DNA from: Ruegeria arenilitoris
Lineage (GTDB): Bacteria > Pseudomonadota > Alphaproteobacteria > Rhodobacterales > Rhodobacteraceae
Assembly (NCBI RefSeq): GCF_013031355.1
Contig: NZ_WPZO01000009.1
Coordinates: 104,126 to 168,125, forward strand
Length of the DNA stretch: 64,000 bases
Reading direction: 5' to 3'
Shown here: in pieces, positions 1 through 8,866 of the stretch
Layout of the letters: each line of letters opens with the position of its first letter
How positions within the stretch are numbered: the stretch's first letter is position 1
Translations under genes and position numbers: made by a program
The notes under the pieces: model-generated
Seen by the model: only the letters and a program-made list of their open reading frames with translations
Databases searched by the model: none
What the model was told of the DNA's origin: nothing

Positions 1-2
1 CG

Positions 3-365
3 CTTTGAAACCAGTTGATCGCTGCGCTGACCGATTTCTTGGATGCGGTCACGGATGACGATTACATGGGCCTGAACCGGATCGTGATGACCGAATTCCT
101 ACGCGACGTTAAATTGACACGTCGCGTGTTTGCGCGCGCATAAATGAACAACAATCCTGTGCAAAGCATCATTTCCGGCGCTATCGAAACCGGAGACCTT
201 CGGAAGGTTGATCCCGACTATGCAACCGCGTTGTTGACCACAGGCGCAAAGGCGGTCTTCTTCTGGCCAAAGTTTCTTGTTGGACAGGACAGCCTGGGCG
301 ACACGTCAATTGTGTTGAAAGATTGCGTCGATATGTTTCTCGTCAAATTTGGAGCACGCGATTAA
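3..365 (+). pseudogene. TetR-family regulator, C-terminal remnant
   Basis: One reading frame from base 3 to 365 encodes a ligand-binding region typical of TetR repressors, but it is cut by a TGA at 6-8 and a TAA at 141-143. The piece before the second stop ends in a helix of the type RIVMTEFLRDVKLTRRVF. The piece after it (from an ATG at 144) continues the family pattern with a GDLRKVDPDYAT segment and a terminal hydrophobic helix. Reading through the stop restores a normal TetR C-terminal domain. The DNA-binding half lies before the window or is lost. The 73-residue downstream frame is unlikely to be a gene of its own. Seen: frame and stops; inferred: family. Confidence 0.6.
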
Positions 366-486
366 GACGCGCGGATCACCCAGCTTGTGCCTTACACAGC
401 TTTAGGGGCTTGCACGCGCTTTGTGCCGCGGGCGCCGGAACAACAGGTTTTGTGGCTTTGATGACCACCCTACGCATTCGGTGAGA

Positions 487-1497
487 TTACAACTCACGTG
501 ATCGCGGTGAAGTGGTCCAACCAGAACGGATATCGTTTCGGAAAGACTGGGGGAACGGAATCATTCTGTTCGCCTCTTCATCCCAAAGCCGCCACCGCAA
601 ACATTCAATGGACTCTTTGAACCCAATGGCCGCGCTGTTCCAATCCTGGGCGATTGCCGCATTACATTCCTTCAGGCGATAGCACGGGATTTTAGCGTTG
701 TAGTGGTGAAGATCATGAAACCCGAAATTCAAGAGCACAAAGTCGACGAGAACTCCCAGTCGCAGTGAGCTTGCGCCGTTCAATGCCGCAGCATGAGCGT
801 TTTTTTCACCCGTGTCCCGCCAATAGGTTTCCTCAAAATTGTGGCCGACATAGACAACGAAAATACCAAAACTGCCGGCAAAGACGCTTCCGAGGATCAG
901 GGCAAAAAATGACCACCACCCTAGGAATGTGACCACCAGAAACCAGAAGCCAAGCATTGCAATGTTCTGTAGAAGCACGTCCCGGACACTGACTTTCAAC
1001 GTGTTTCTCGGCCAGCGGTATTGCACGAAATAGACCAGCAGAGGCCCAAGAAGGAACAATGTGATCGGATGCCTGTAGATGCGATAAAACAGCTTTTTGG
1101 AAATGGGCGCAGCTTCGTATTCACGCCGTGTCAAAACAAAAACCTCATGGACATCCCGGTGCTTGAGGTCCCCGAGATGCAGGTGGTGCAGATTGTGATT
1201 GTACCTCAGAACGCTGTGCGCAATGCCTGAAAAAATGGACAAGCAGTTGCCGAGTAGATTGTTCAACTTGCGATCCGAAAAATAGCTGTAATGCCCACAA
1301 TCATGCTGGATTGAATAAAGCCTCAGAATCCCGGAGCCAAAAAGCAACGCACCACCAAACAGTGCCAGCCAGGATCCGGGAAAGGCGGCGGGAACGCCCA
1401 GCCCAAGCGCGACGATGACCACACTGATCGCAAGGGCTTTGCAGGCCAACCAATCGTCTGCTCGTGCAAATTCACGCGGAACTTTGATCGAGTTCAT
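487..1497 (-). CDS. Membrane fatty acid desaturase family protein
   Basis: This 336-residue membrane di-iron enzyme has the three histidine boxes of the desaturase/hydroxylase superfamily: HDCGH at 65-69, HNLHH at 101-105 and HDLHH at 261-265. Hydrophobic segments lie at about 21-60, 145-160 and 176-218. Such enzymes use O2 and an electron donor to introduce a double bond or hydroxyl group into acyl chains or carotenoids in the inner membrane. The start is the ATG at 1497. It is transcribed in the same direction as the methyltransferase upstream, with about 130 bases between them, so co-transcription is possible. The substrate cannot be read from the sequence. Confidence 0.85.
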   Translation of the reverse strand: MNSIKVPREFARADDWLACKALAISVVIVALGLGVPAAFPGSWLALFGGALLFGSGILRLYSIQHDCGHYSYFSDRKLNNLLGNCLSIFSGIAHSVLRYNHNLHHLHLGDLKHRDVHEVFVLTRREYEAAPISKKLFYRIYRHPITLFLLGPLLVYFVQYRWPRNTLKVSVRDVLLQNIAMLGFWFLVVTFLGWWSFFALILGSVFAGSFGIFVVYVGHNFEETYWRDTGEKNAHAAALNGASSLRLGVLVDFVLLNFGFHDLHHYNAKIPCYRLKECNAAIAQDWNSAAIGFKESIECLRWRLWDEEANRMIPFPQSFRNDIRSGWTTSPRSREL

Positions 1498-1626
1498 TCT
1501 TAATCGCTTGTCGAAATCTGCTAATTTGAAGGCACTTTGTCATCAACAGCCTGACCTTAGCAAGGGTCAGCCAGCTTATGGTCAATTGGAATCCCACCCA
1601 CCTTGGCGCCATAACATCCCCGATTG

Positions 1627-2481
1627 TCACTCGGACGCGCGGCAAAACTCTAAAAACACGTAAGGCTGAAGGTTCTCGCAAGGCCCGAGGCGAAACACTT
1701 GTGTAAGGCCAAGGGTCTTTGCGGCGCGCCCAACCTTGTTGAACACTCCGATATGCTTCTGGAACACGGGATCAGTGTTGAACCGGTCGATCATCCGATC
1801 CGTTATCTCGTGACGCACACGCAATTTCAGCTGCGACCCCGACAGGTGCTGCTTGATCTGAGACAGGCGGACAAAGTTCAGGCTGTTCCAAAGGCCGTGC
1901 ACCTCATAGGTGTTCTCGACCCAGTCAATGCGACGTCTGAACATTCGGCCGGTCGTTGCCTTTGAACCAACAACGGGAATGTTGAAATGCGGCTCATAGG
2001 GAAAGCCATAGTTGGGGCACAGCACCAGACACCGCCCTTTCGGTTTCAGGAACCGTGGAAGCGTATCCAGAAAGTGCCGCCAATCCGGAAGATGCTCGAG
2101 CACATTGACCAGATAGACCAAATCGTAGGCCTGTGAGGGGGCATAATCCTCGTAGGTGGACCGATGAATTCGCGTCCCCAGCCCCTGGGCATGTTGCAAA
2201 ACGCCTTCCATCGTCTCGAACCCTTCGGCAAAGGGTTCGATCCCTTCCAGGTTGATATTTGGGTTCTCTTGCCCCAGCAAAGTCAACAGGATTCCGGCAC
2301 CGCAGCCGATTTCAAGCGCGCGGGCACCCGACGGCAACGCCGAAATTTCAGGGGCCAGATTGTGATAATGGAACCGGGCCGCGCTGAGCCAGATGTCTTT
2401 CAGCGGAAAATCGAACCTTGCGAAATCGTCCAGAACCTCATCAATCAAAAAAGGCCTTTCTTGGCGGTTCAACGAATGCAT
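1627..2481 (-). CDS. Class I SAM-dependent methyltransferase
   Basis: A 284-residue protein with a Rossmann methyltransferase core. Motif I is ALEIGCGAGILLTLLG, followed by an acidic strand end (LEGIEPF), and the post-motif region reads NVLEHLPDW with KPKGRCLVLCPNYG after it. This matches the Methyltransf_11/23 type, which methylates small molecules or lipids; the acceptor is unknown. The frame stays open upstream to 2577, but that extension would overlap the divergent membrane gene starting at 2522. The ATG at 2481 gives a normal length and leaves a 40-base divergent promoter gap. Confidence 0.8.
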   Translation of the reverse strand: MHSLNRQERPFLIDEVLDDFARFDFPLKDIWLSAARFHYHNLAPEISALPSGARALEIGCGAGILLTLLGQENPNINLEGIEPFAEGFETMEGVLQHAQGLGTRIHRSTYEDYAPSQAYDLVYLVNVLEHLPDWRHFLDTLPRFLKPKGRCLVLCPNYGFPYEPHFNIPVVGSKATTGRMFRRRIDWVENTYEVHGLWNSLNFVRLSQIKQHLSGSQLKLRVRHEITDRMIDRFNTDPVFQKHIGVFNKVGRAAKTLGLTQVFRLGPCENLQPYVFLEFCRASE

Positions 2482-2521
2482 ACTGACCCCGGCATGGTAA
2501 GTTTCGGAAATTGATAGAACA

Positions 2522-3289
2522 ATGTGTTGGAGTGGACCAGCTTCATATACTATCGCCGCAGTCGGGGTCGTCGCCACCGTAAAAGCAATACGTCAGGGCG
2601 ACAGCGCTTTGCTCTGGTCGCCGCTGGTATATTTCACGGCCATCGAAGTGCTGCAGGGATACTCCTACTCGGTCGAAGGCCAGTGCGCCCTGCCCCAGAA
2701 CCAGGTCGCAGCCTTGCTGGCCTATATACACATCGCGTTCCAGCCGTTGTTTACCTGTATCCTTGCGCTTTACTTCATCCCCAGCGATGTGCGCCGAATA
2801 ATCATGCCGGTCGTTTTGATCGTCGGGGCGCTGACCGGAGCGTATCTGTTGATACAAATCTACCCCTTCGAGTGGGCCGGTGCGTGCAGACCCGGTCGGC
2901 TGTTGTGCAGCGACCATTTGTGCGTGAAGAAGGAAAGTTGGCATATCGGCTGGCACTTACCCTTGAATGATCTGGGAGAACGGCTGCCCGCCACGATATT
3001 CGGACGACAATACGATCTGAATTTCCCAGTCTACTTTACCGTGATGTTCATACTTCCGGCCCTGTTTGGAGCTTGGAAAGTGGCGGGCTTTCAGCTGTTG
3101 GTCGGACCGACCTTGGCCTGGGCCACGGCTTCCAGCCCCACGGAAATGCCCGCGATCTGGTGCCTGTTCTCGCTGGGGATCGTGATGATAATCGTCTTCA
3201 CGCCGCTGCGGGAATTCCTGTTCGTGAAGTCCTGGCCACTATGGAACGTGCTGCGCAGGGTGAACGGTAGACATAAAAGAACACTCTAG
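2522..3289 (+). CDS. DUF5765 family multi-pass membrane protein
   Basis: This 255-residue protein begins with MCWSGPAS, the conserved N-terminal signature of DUF5765 proteins, and has about seven hydrophobic segments spread over the whole length. Conserved features include an ExLQGY motif near 41-46 and a cysteine-rich loop at about 117-133 between membrane helices. No catalytic motif is recognised and the family has no established role. It is divergent from the methyltransferase gene, with about 40 bases between the starts, so the two probably share a promoter region. The DUF assignment rests on the N-terminal signature and the membrane layout. Confidence 0.75.
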   Translation: MCWSGPASYTIAAVGVVATVKAIRQGDSALLWSPLVYFTAIEVLQGYSYSVEGQCALPQNQVAALLAYIHIAFQPLFTCILALYFIPSDVRRIIMPVVLIVGALTGAYLLIQIYPFEWAGACRPGRLLCSDHLCVKKESWHIGWHLPLNDLGERLPATIFGRQYDLNFPVYFTVMFILPALFGAWKVAGFQLLVGPTLAWATASSPTEMPAIWCLFSLGIVMIIVFTPLREFLFVKSWPLWNVLRRVNGRHKRTL

Positions 3290-3422
3290 GACCCGAACAA
3301 CCCGTTCACCCGCGCATCACCATTTCTCCTCTCATCGCACTTGCGATCTGAAGGCGTTCAACTTTGAACATTCAGACCCCCCTCGAGCATTTGAAAGGCG
3401 AAAACCCAAACCGACACTCGCC

Positions 3423-4214
3423 CTAAGCCGTGTCTTCCTCAGCCAGTTGGTAAAGAACCCATTCTTCTGACAGCCCCTTCAATGTCTTTGGCCCTACTTT
3501 GGAAAATTCCAGACCTGACCCAAGAACCAGGTCGCGGACAGTGCTGGACACCCAGACATGCCCGCCCGGTGTGAGGCTGAGAACACGGGCCGCAATTGCA
3601 ATCGCAATCCCTGTTACGTCGTTCACAGTTCGCAGGCATTCGCCCGCGTGAACCCCGGTGCGGATCTTGAGGCCCGATTTTTTGGCCTCGGCCTGAAACT
3701 CGCGGGCACATGCGATTGCGGCGCTGGGTCTTGGGAATGCTGCCAGCAGCCCATCGCCCATCAGCTTGATAAGCGAGCCATCGTGCCTGGCAACCGTCCG
3801 GATCGCGGCTGCATCAAGACAATCCATGATGTCCCGCCATTTCGCGTCGCCAAGGCGTGCGATTATTTCGGTCGAGTTCACAACGTCAGTCATCATGATC
3901 GTGATCAGAAGACTGTCGTTTTCACTGTCGTCTGCGTTGCGCGAAATGTTCTCTTGGAAGGTCTGGTCGATCAGGTTGCCCTGATCCGACTGGGCCTTGG
4001 CAGGCCGGGTCGGGAATCTCTTTACAACCGCCGGATCGTCTCTGGTCATGTCGAGAACACCCATAGAACCAAGGTTCTTCCAGGGGCTCAGCGGTTCAGG
4101 CATTTCGGGATAATCAACAGGTTCAATAATTGAAAACGATGTGTTCAGCATTTGTGCACCACCAAATAAGGTATTTGCACCGCAGGCTACTTGCATATTG
4201 TCAACAAGCCGCAA
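3423..4214 (-). CDS. Class III adenylate/guanylate cyclase domain protein
   Basis: A soluble 263-residue protein with an N-terminal region of about 100 residues without a recognised domain and a class III nucleotidyl cyclase domain at about 103-260. The two metal-binding aspartates are visible in MMTDVVNST (D110) and LMGDGLLAAF (D154). The transition-state region, normally GxxVNxAAR, reads GIAIAIAARV, so the usual asparagine of that motif is replaced. Product (cAMP or cGMP) and activity are uncertain. A second ATG at residue 22 is a possible start. The gene is divergent from the response regulator at 4371, so it may belong to the same signalling unit. Confidence 0.8.
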   Translation of the reverse strand: MRLVDNMQVACGANTLFGGAQMLNTSFSIIEPVDYPEMPEPLSPWKNLGSMGVLDMTRDDPAVVKRFPTRPAKAQSDQGNLIDQTFQENISRNADDSENDSLLITIMMTDVVNSTEIIARLGDAKWRDIMDCLDAAAIRTVARHDGSLIKLMGDGLLAAFPRPSAAIACAREFQAEAKKSGLKIRTGVHAGECLRTVNDVTGIAIAIAARVLSLTPGGHVWVSSTVRDLVLGSGLEFSKVGPKTLKGLSEEWVLYQLAEEDTA

Positions 4215-4220
4215 CGCAAA

Positions 4221-4239
4221 TGTTAATGAGATATTAACA
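4221..4239. promoter_or_regulatory. Perfect inverted repeat between cyclase and response regulator genes
   Basis: TGTTAAT-gagat-ATTAACA is a perfect 7-base palindrome with a 5-base spacer. It lies 7 bases upstream of the cyclase start and about 130 bases upstream of the response regulator. Position and symmetry suggest an operator, possibly for the adjacent OmpR-type regulator, although these usually bind direct repeats. Confidence 0.35.
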
Positions 4240-4370
4240 GCGGCTGGTTTAGCGCACGCTAGGCTTGTGCCTTACGGGATACATATTCCAAAAAGGGGTT
4301 AGAGCACAGTGAGCCGCGACGTCCATTCATGTGAAATCGCGTATCGAAATACAGTGTCGGGGACTGGAAC

Positions 4371-5078
4371 TTGAAAAAGCTGAATGTACTGTTGGTAGAA
4401 GATGACCCGTCACTGCTTGCTTTGACGTCCGCACTTCTCAGACCTCATTTCAGTGTCCTGCAGGCCTCGAACGTGGCAGAGGCCCGCGCGGTCCTTGCCT
4501 CAAAACCTGTTGATATTGCTCTGCTCGATCTGGGTCTGCCAGACGAAGACGGGCTGGTTCTGGCCCGTTCGATGCGTGCCAAATCGGCCCATCCCCCCAT
4601 CATTTTTGTGTCCTCCAGAGATAGCGCCAGCGACAAGATCAGCGGGTTGGACATTGGGGGCGACGACTACCTCACCAAACCTTTTGATCCTGATGAGCTT
4701 TTGTCCCGCATCAACGCGGTTTTGCGGCGGACGAACGCCCATGCGTCGGCCCCGCGCCGGGAGACCCGGGTGCGCCTTGGCGAAGTGGAAATTGACCTCG
4801 ACACAAGGCAAGTTTGGAACGAACGGCTGGAAACAACACCATTTACACGCGCTGAATTCGATGTGTTGATGGCGATCGTCAATGCGAACGGGCGGGTGTT
4901 GTCCCGCGCGGTTCTGTTGGACGCGGTTGCCCTGTCGCCGGATCATGACGCCGGCGAGCGCACAATCGACGCATTGGTCGCGAAAATCCGTAAAAAGCTG
5001 TCCAGCGGACAAGATGGACCCAAGATCATCTCAACTGTCCATGGCGTCGGCTATCGGCTGGGGCTAGTGCGAAGTTGA
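4371..5078 (+). CDS. OmpR/PhoB-family response regulator
   Basis: A 235-residue two-domain regulator. The receiver domain (about 4-115) has the acidic pair at 10-12, phosphoacceptor D53 in LLDLGLPDEDG, S81 and K103 in YLTKPF. The C-terminal winged helix (about 135-232) ends in the typical HGVGYRL wing. It should activate or repress transcription when phosphorylated by the kinase encoded next. The start is a TTG with a weak GGGGA upstream, which suggests low expression. Its stop codon overlaps the kinase start (TTGA at 5075-5078), indicating translational coupling. Confidence 0.9.
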   Translation: MKKLNVLLVEDDPSLLALTSALLRPHFSVLQASNVAEARAVLASKPVDIALLDLGLPDEDGLVLARSMRAKSAHPPIIFVSSRDSASDKISGLDIGGDDYLTKPFDPDELLSRINAVLRRTNAHASAPRRETRVRLGEVEIDLDTRQVWNERLETTPFTRAEFDVLMAIVNANGRVLSRAVLLDAVALSPDHDAGERTIDALVAKIRKKLSSGQDGPKIISTVHGVGYRLGLVRS

Positions 5079-7213
5079 AAGCCCGCGCCTACATATATGA
5101 CGAACCCATCAATGCGGTCACCCAGAACTTCGTTGATAAGACCGTCGAGGGCAAATACCGCGAGTGGTATTTCGAATCCACGCGCGGCCAATTCAGGACG
5201 GCTTTGTTGTTCGGGGCGTCCTTCTATGTCGTTTACGCCTTTCTTGAAGTCTTTGTACTGAACGGGCGATCATTCTCGGGACAGGATTTGGCTGTCTGGG
5301 GGGCCAGACTGTTCATCATCTCGTTTATCTTTGGACTTTTCTTTTTCTCTCACAAGCTTCCGGCTCGCACGCTGCCCATCATCATTTCGGTTGGTTGGAC
5401 CATGATGTACCTGGCGATCTGGGCCGCGTTTGCGTTTTCGGGCGACCATGCGTCCAAAGATTTCCTGTACCGCTTTGCTTTGATCAGTTTGGCGGGAACA
5501 GTTTTTCTGCCTTTTGTGTTTTCTCACTCGGCAGCGCTGCAACTTATGCTTTTCATCCCGGTCTCCTACTATCTGGTGTTTGATAATTCCGGCAGCGGTA
5601 TCGACACCTGGATCGGCCCTTCCTTTGTCCTGTGCTCGACTGTTCTGATTGGCCTTTATGCCAAGTTTTTCTCGGAAAGGACGTTGCGGGCAAACTTTGT
5701 GCAAAGCGTCTATCTTGAAAAAGCGCGCAATGACGCGGAAAAAGCAAATGAAGCAAAATCGCAGTTTCTGGCAACCGCGAGCCATGAGCTTCGCACACCG
5801 CTGAACGGCATCGTCGGGAACATCCGGCTGATCAAGCTGATGCCGCAAGACCGCGCGTCGCTGGATCAGCGGCTGGACGAAATCGAACGCTCGAGCCTGG
5901 CGATGAGAAATCTCATCGACGACGTTCTGAACATCGCAAGGCTGGAAGAAAAGGCCGAAGATCACGAATTTCAGACCTTCAACCTGTCCGAAATCCTTCA
6001 GGACCTTGAGGCCGTTCTGCGCCCGCTGGCCCGTTCGAAAAACCTGCAACTAATCATCCCTCAGTTCGACGATGGGGTTTACCTCAGCGGCAATAGCGGA
6101 CATCTGAGGCACATCTTGCTGAACCTTCTGGGCAATGCGGTGAAATTCACCCATGAGGGCTCGGTGACCTTGTCGTTCGAGCAATCGAAACAGTCCGTTG
6201 CCTTCACGGTCAGCGACACCGGGATCGGGGTGCCCGAGGATCAGGTAGCCAGCATATTCGAACCCTTCACGCAGGCATCGAACATTGACTCCCGCAAAAT
6301 AGGGGGAACCGGGCTGGGGCTTTCGATCGTGCGCGGGCTTGTGACCTCACTGGAAGGGCAAGTGTCCGTCAAAAGCAGCCTGGGTGAAGGCACGGTTTTC
6401 CGGGTGGTAGTCCCGTTCCAGGCCGCCCCGGCGCCGTCGCCCCAATCCGATGCCGCAGGACTGGCCGTTACTGTGGGCAAGCAACAGAACGTTCTGATTG
6501 TCGAAGACGATCCCACCAGCATGGAGATTCTCAAAAGCCTGTTGGAGCGGGATGGGCATGAGGTCACCGCCGCAGCCAACGGCCGTGATGCAAAAGAACT
6601 GTTCCGACCAGATGACGTTGATTGCATTCTGACAGATATCCGCCTTCCCGATACGACGGGCGTTCAACTCGCGCGCGACCTCAAAGGGATTGCCAAGGCC
6701 AAGCGCCCCGAAAAGACCATCGCGACCATCGCCGTGACAGCAAACGTGATGCCCGAAGACCTTGATGAGTATACGGCAGCAGGGTTCGACGCCGTCGTCT
6801 CCAAGCCGCTGGACGAACGTGTTCTGTACGGCGCGATCCGGGCGTCGATAGATAAACACCCCTCGGACAAGCCATTCGTGTCCAAAGGGTCAGAAGCCAC
6901 CAAGGCGCGCCTGAGCAAGTTCCTGAGTGGCGAAGAAATGGAACAGGTCTTTCTGGCCTTCAGAGACTCACTGGAAGATTGCCACACGCAGCTGAAGAAA
7001 GCGCAGAAGCAGGGGGATCGGGATCGGATCGAGTTCCTTGTACATCGAGTATCCGGCAGCGTTTCGAGCTTTGGCGAAAATGAACTTGCCAACATGGCAA
7101 AATCTGTCGAAGCACTTTTGCAGTCTGGCACTGAAAACTATGGCGCCGAGTTGAAAGAGCTGATTGATTCTTGTGGCACCGTGTTGAAGAGCCTCAAAAA
7201 ACGAACGGCTTGA
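5075..7213 (+). CDS. Hybrid sensor histidine kinase with receiver and HPt-like domains
   Basis: A 712-residue membrane kinase. It has an N-terminal sensor with about six hydrophobic segments (42-195), a short coiled linker, HisKA with the H-box ATASHELRTPLNG (H237), and HATPase_c with HILLNLLGNAVKFT, DTGIGV and GGTGLGLSI. A receiver domain (about 475-590, ILTDIRLPD) and a C-terminal HPt-like domain follow. The HPt motif reads HRVSGSVSSFG: the histidine is present but the usual lysine after it is serine. Together with the upstream OmpR-type regulator this makes a probable multistep phosphorelay. The stimulus is unknown. The start is a TTG overlapping the previous stop by four bases. Confidence 0.88.
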   Translation: MKARAYIYDEPINAVTQNFVDKTVEGKYREWYFESTRGQFRTALLFGASFYVVYAFLEVFVLNGRSFSGQDLAVWGARLFIISFIFGLFFFSHKLPARTLPIIISVGWTMMYLAIWAAFAFSGDHASKDFLYRFALISLAGTVFLPFVFSHSAALQLMLFIPVSYYLVFDNSGSGIDTWIGPSFVLCSTVLIGLYAKFFSERTLRANFVQSVYLEKARNDAEKANEAKSQFLATASHELRTPLNGIVGNIRLIKLMPQDRASLDQRLDEIERSSLAMRNLIDDVLNIARLEEKAEDHEFQTFNLSEILQDLEAVLRPLARSKNLQLIIPQFDDGVYLSGNSGHLRHILLNLLGNAVKFTHEGSVTLSFEQSKQSVAFTVSDTGIGVPEDQVASIFEPFTQASNIDSRKIGGTGLGLSIVRGLVTSLEGQVSVKSSLGEGTVFRVVVPFQAAPAPSPQSDAAGLAVTVGKQQNVLIVEDDPTSMEILKSLLERDGHEVTAAANGRDAKELFRPDDVDCILTDIRLPDTTGVQLARDLKGIAKAKRPEKTIATIAVTANVMPEDLDEYTAAGFDAVVSKPLDERVLYGAIRASIDKHPSDKPFVSKGSEATKARLSKFLSGEEMEQVFLAFRDSLEDCHTQLKKAQKQGDRDRIEFLVHRVSGSVSSFGENELANMAKSVEALLQSGTENYGAELKELIDSCGTVLKSLKKRTA

Positions 7214-7556
7214 CCGGTTGGGTCTCGATAGTCGCCCCTTCCGGTCGGAGTTAGAGCGCGACAAGGCGCGCTCAGCCTTAGGGTCGCCACATTAGGTGTT
7301 GTATACTAAAGCGTACTACAATCGTGAGCGCGCACCTCAGAAAAGAAAATCCTCAAACTTTGCTAGTTATTGTATATTTTATTGACAGTTTTAGAGCCTT
7401 TTATGTGCCCTTGGAACAATAACAGGAAGCGGGGCACGAACATTAGGATGAATTCTATTCATCTCACTTCGAAATTTTGAAATATTGAAAAAGGGCCGAC
7501 CCCTGTCAGATTGCACGTGCAATCAGGCCTCTCTCAGGATGGAAAAGAGAACCCCA
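7214..7556. other. Intergenic region, AT-rich, no gene seen
   Basis: This 343-base gap between the kinase and the oxygenase contains no convincing reading frame. The stretch at 7300-7480 is clearly more AT-rich than its surroundings and probably holds the oxygenase promoter. A TTGACA hexamer at 7382-7387 lacks a properly spaced -10 element. No terminator hairpin was recognised. Confidence 0.4.
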
Positions 7557-8555
7557 ATGGCACAAGATCTCGTTGCTCAACTGGATGACAAGCTGCGTGC
7601 AAAGCGTGAATCCTTCGACAAACTCCCTGTGATCGACATCGCTCCGTTGCTGGACGGCAGCGACAAACACAAGGTAGCGAAGGAAATTCGCTGGGCACTG
7701 TCGAACGCCGGCTTCATGTATGTGAAGAACCACGGCATTGCGCAGGACTTCGTCGATCAGGTCTTCGACGTCACGCGCCGCTTTTTCGACCTGCCGCTGG
7801 AAGACAAGATGAAGCTGCATGTCAGCAACTCGGACGTGGCGCTTCGCGGCTATATCGAACCCTACGGAGAAAACACCGACCCGACCAAGACCAAAGACCT
7901 GAAAGAGTGTTTCGACATTGGGCCCGAGCGTGAAACATTAGAGGGCCCGTTCTTCGGCCCCAATCAATGGACGGATGCACTGCCTAAATTTCAGGAATTG
8001 ATTTACGGCTATCACCAGAAGATGGTCGCGTTGTCGAAACAGTTGCTGGGCGGTATCGCCTTGAGCCTGGACCTGCCGGAAACCCACTTCGAAAGCCTGA
8101 TGCAAAACCCGATCAGCATCCAACGCCTGCTGCACTACCCACCGCAAAACGGCATGATTGACGAAAAGATTATCGGTATCGGTGCACACACCGATTATGG
8201 AAACCTGACCATTCTGGCTCAGGACGACGTCGGTGGTCTTCAGGTGATGAACCGCGAAGGCAACTGGGTCGAGGGATCTCCGATCCCCGGAACTTTCGTG
8301 ATCAATATCGGAGACCTAATCCAACGTCTGACCAATGATGTCTATCTGGCCAACATGCATCGGGTCATCAACACATCGGGTCGCGAACGCTATTCGATCC
8401 CGTTCTTCATTGATGCAGACTATGATGCGGTGTTCACGCCCCTGGACACATGTATCTCGGACGAAAATCCGCGCCGCTATGAGGGCGTCACATGCGGGGC
8501 ACATAAGTTCGGACGCTTCGCGGCCAGCTACGCGCATCTGAAAGCAGCCGTCTAA
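7557..8555 (+). CDS. 2-oxoglutarate/Fe(II)-dependent oxygenase, isopenicillin N synthase family
   Basis: A 332-residue cytosolic oxygenase with the DIOX_N domain (about 23-140) and the 2OG-Fe(II) fold (about 185-290). The iron triad is H211 and D213 in GAHTDYGNLT plus H268 in MHRV. R278 and S280 in RERYS bind 2-oxoglutarate. Members hydroxylate, desaturate or cyclise small molecules, or make ethylene in a few cases; the substrate is not evident. The reading frame is open from 7485 and an ATG at 7539 is also possible. The ATG at 7557 matches the usual family N-terminus and has an AAGAGA-type ribosome site. It stands alone. Confidence 0.85.
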   Translation: MAQDLVAQLDDKLRAKRESFDKLPVIDIAPLLDGSDKHKVAKEIRWALSNAGFMYVKNHGIAQDFVDQVFDVTRRFFDLPLEDKMKLHVSNSDVALRGYIEPYGENTDPTKTKDLKECFDIGPERETLEGPFFGPNQWTDALPKFQELIYGYHQKMVALSKQLLGGIALSLDLPETHFESLMQNPISIQRLLHYPPQNGMIDEKIIGIGAHTDYGNLTILAQDDVGGLQVMNREGNWVEGSPIPGTFVINIGDLIQRLTNDVYLANMHRVINTSGRERYSIPFFIDADYDAVFTPLDTCISDENPRRYEGVTCGAHKFGRFAASYAHLKAAV

Positions 8556-8866
8556 ACGACAGGTTTCGAACAACAGCGGTAGAGCAAAGGGGCGGAAAGG
8601 CATCGGTAACGCAGTCATCCGTTCCCTGGTCCGTTTTTCGCGAACAGACCTTGAACTGGCGGTCATCCCGACTTCCAAGCCCACAATTCGCCGAAAACTT
8701 GGGATCGTAACTTTTCGGGGACGATCCCAATCACCCACGGCCGAGGAGCTTCGCAAGGTTGCGGTGTCTGTCACGATTGGGCTTTTTGCAAGGGCTGAGC
8801 TGGAAACAAACAATCGACGCCCTTTGAGGCATCGATTGCAAGCCATTCAACGGTGTCGCAATTAAC
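8556..8866. other. Intergenic region with one strong inverted repeat
   Basis: No supported gene lies between the oxygenase and the convergent tcuB. At 8701-8728 there is a perfect 8-base inverted repeat (GGGATCGT / ACGATCCC) with a 12-base loop and no adjacent T-run. It could act as a transcript-end structure between convergent genes. One plus-strand frame stays open through most of the gap but has no start codon or recognisable domain. Confidence 0.35.

Noticed and set aside
5270..6049. Minus-strand frame of 259 residues within the hybrid kinase
   Set aside because: It lies opposite conserved kinase motifs and is lysine/arginine-rich without domains.
7382..7410. Sigma-70 promoter for the oxygenase from the TTGACA hexamer
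   Set aside because: No -10 hexamer at 16-18 base spacing.
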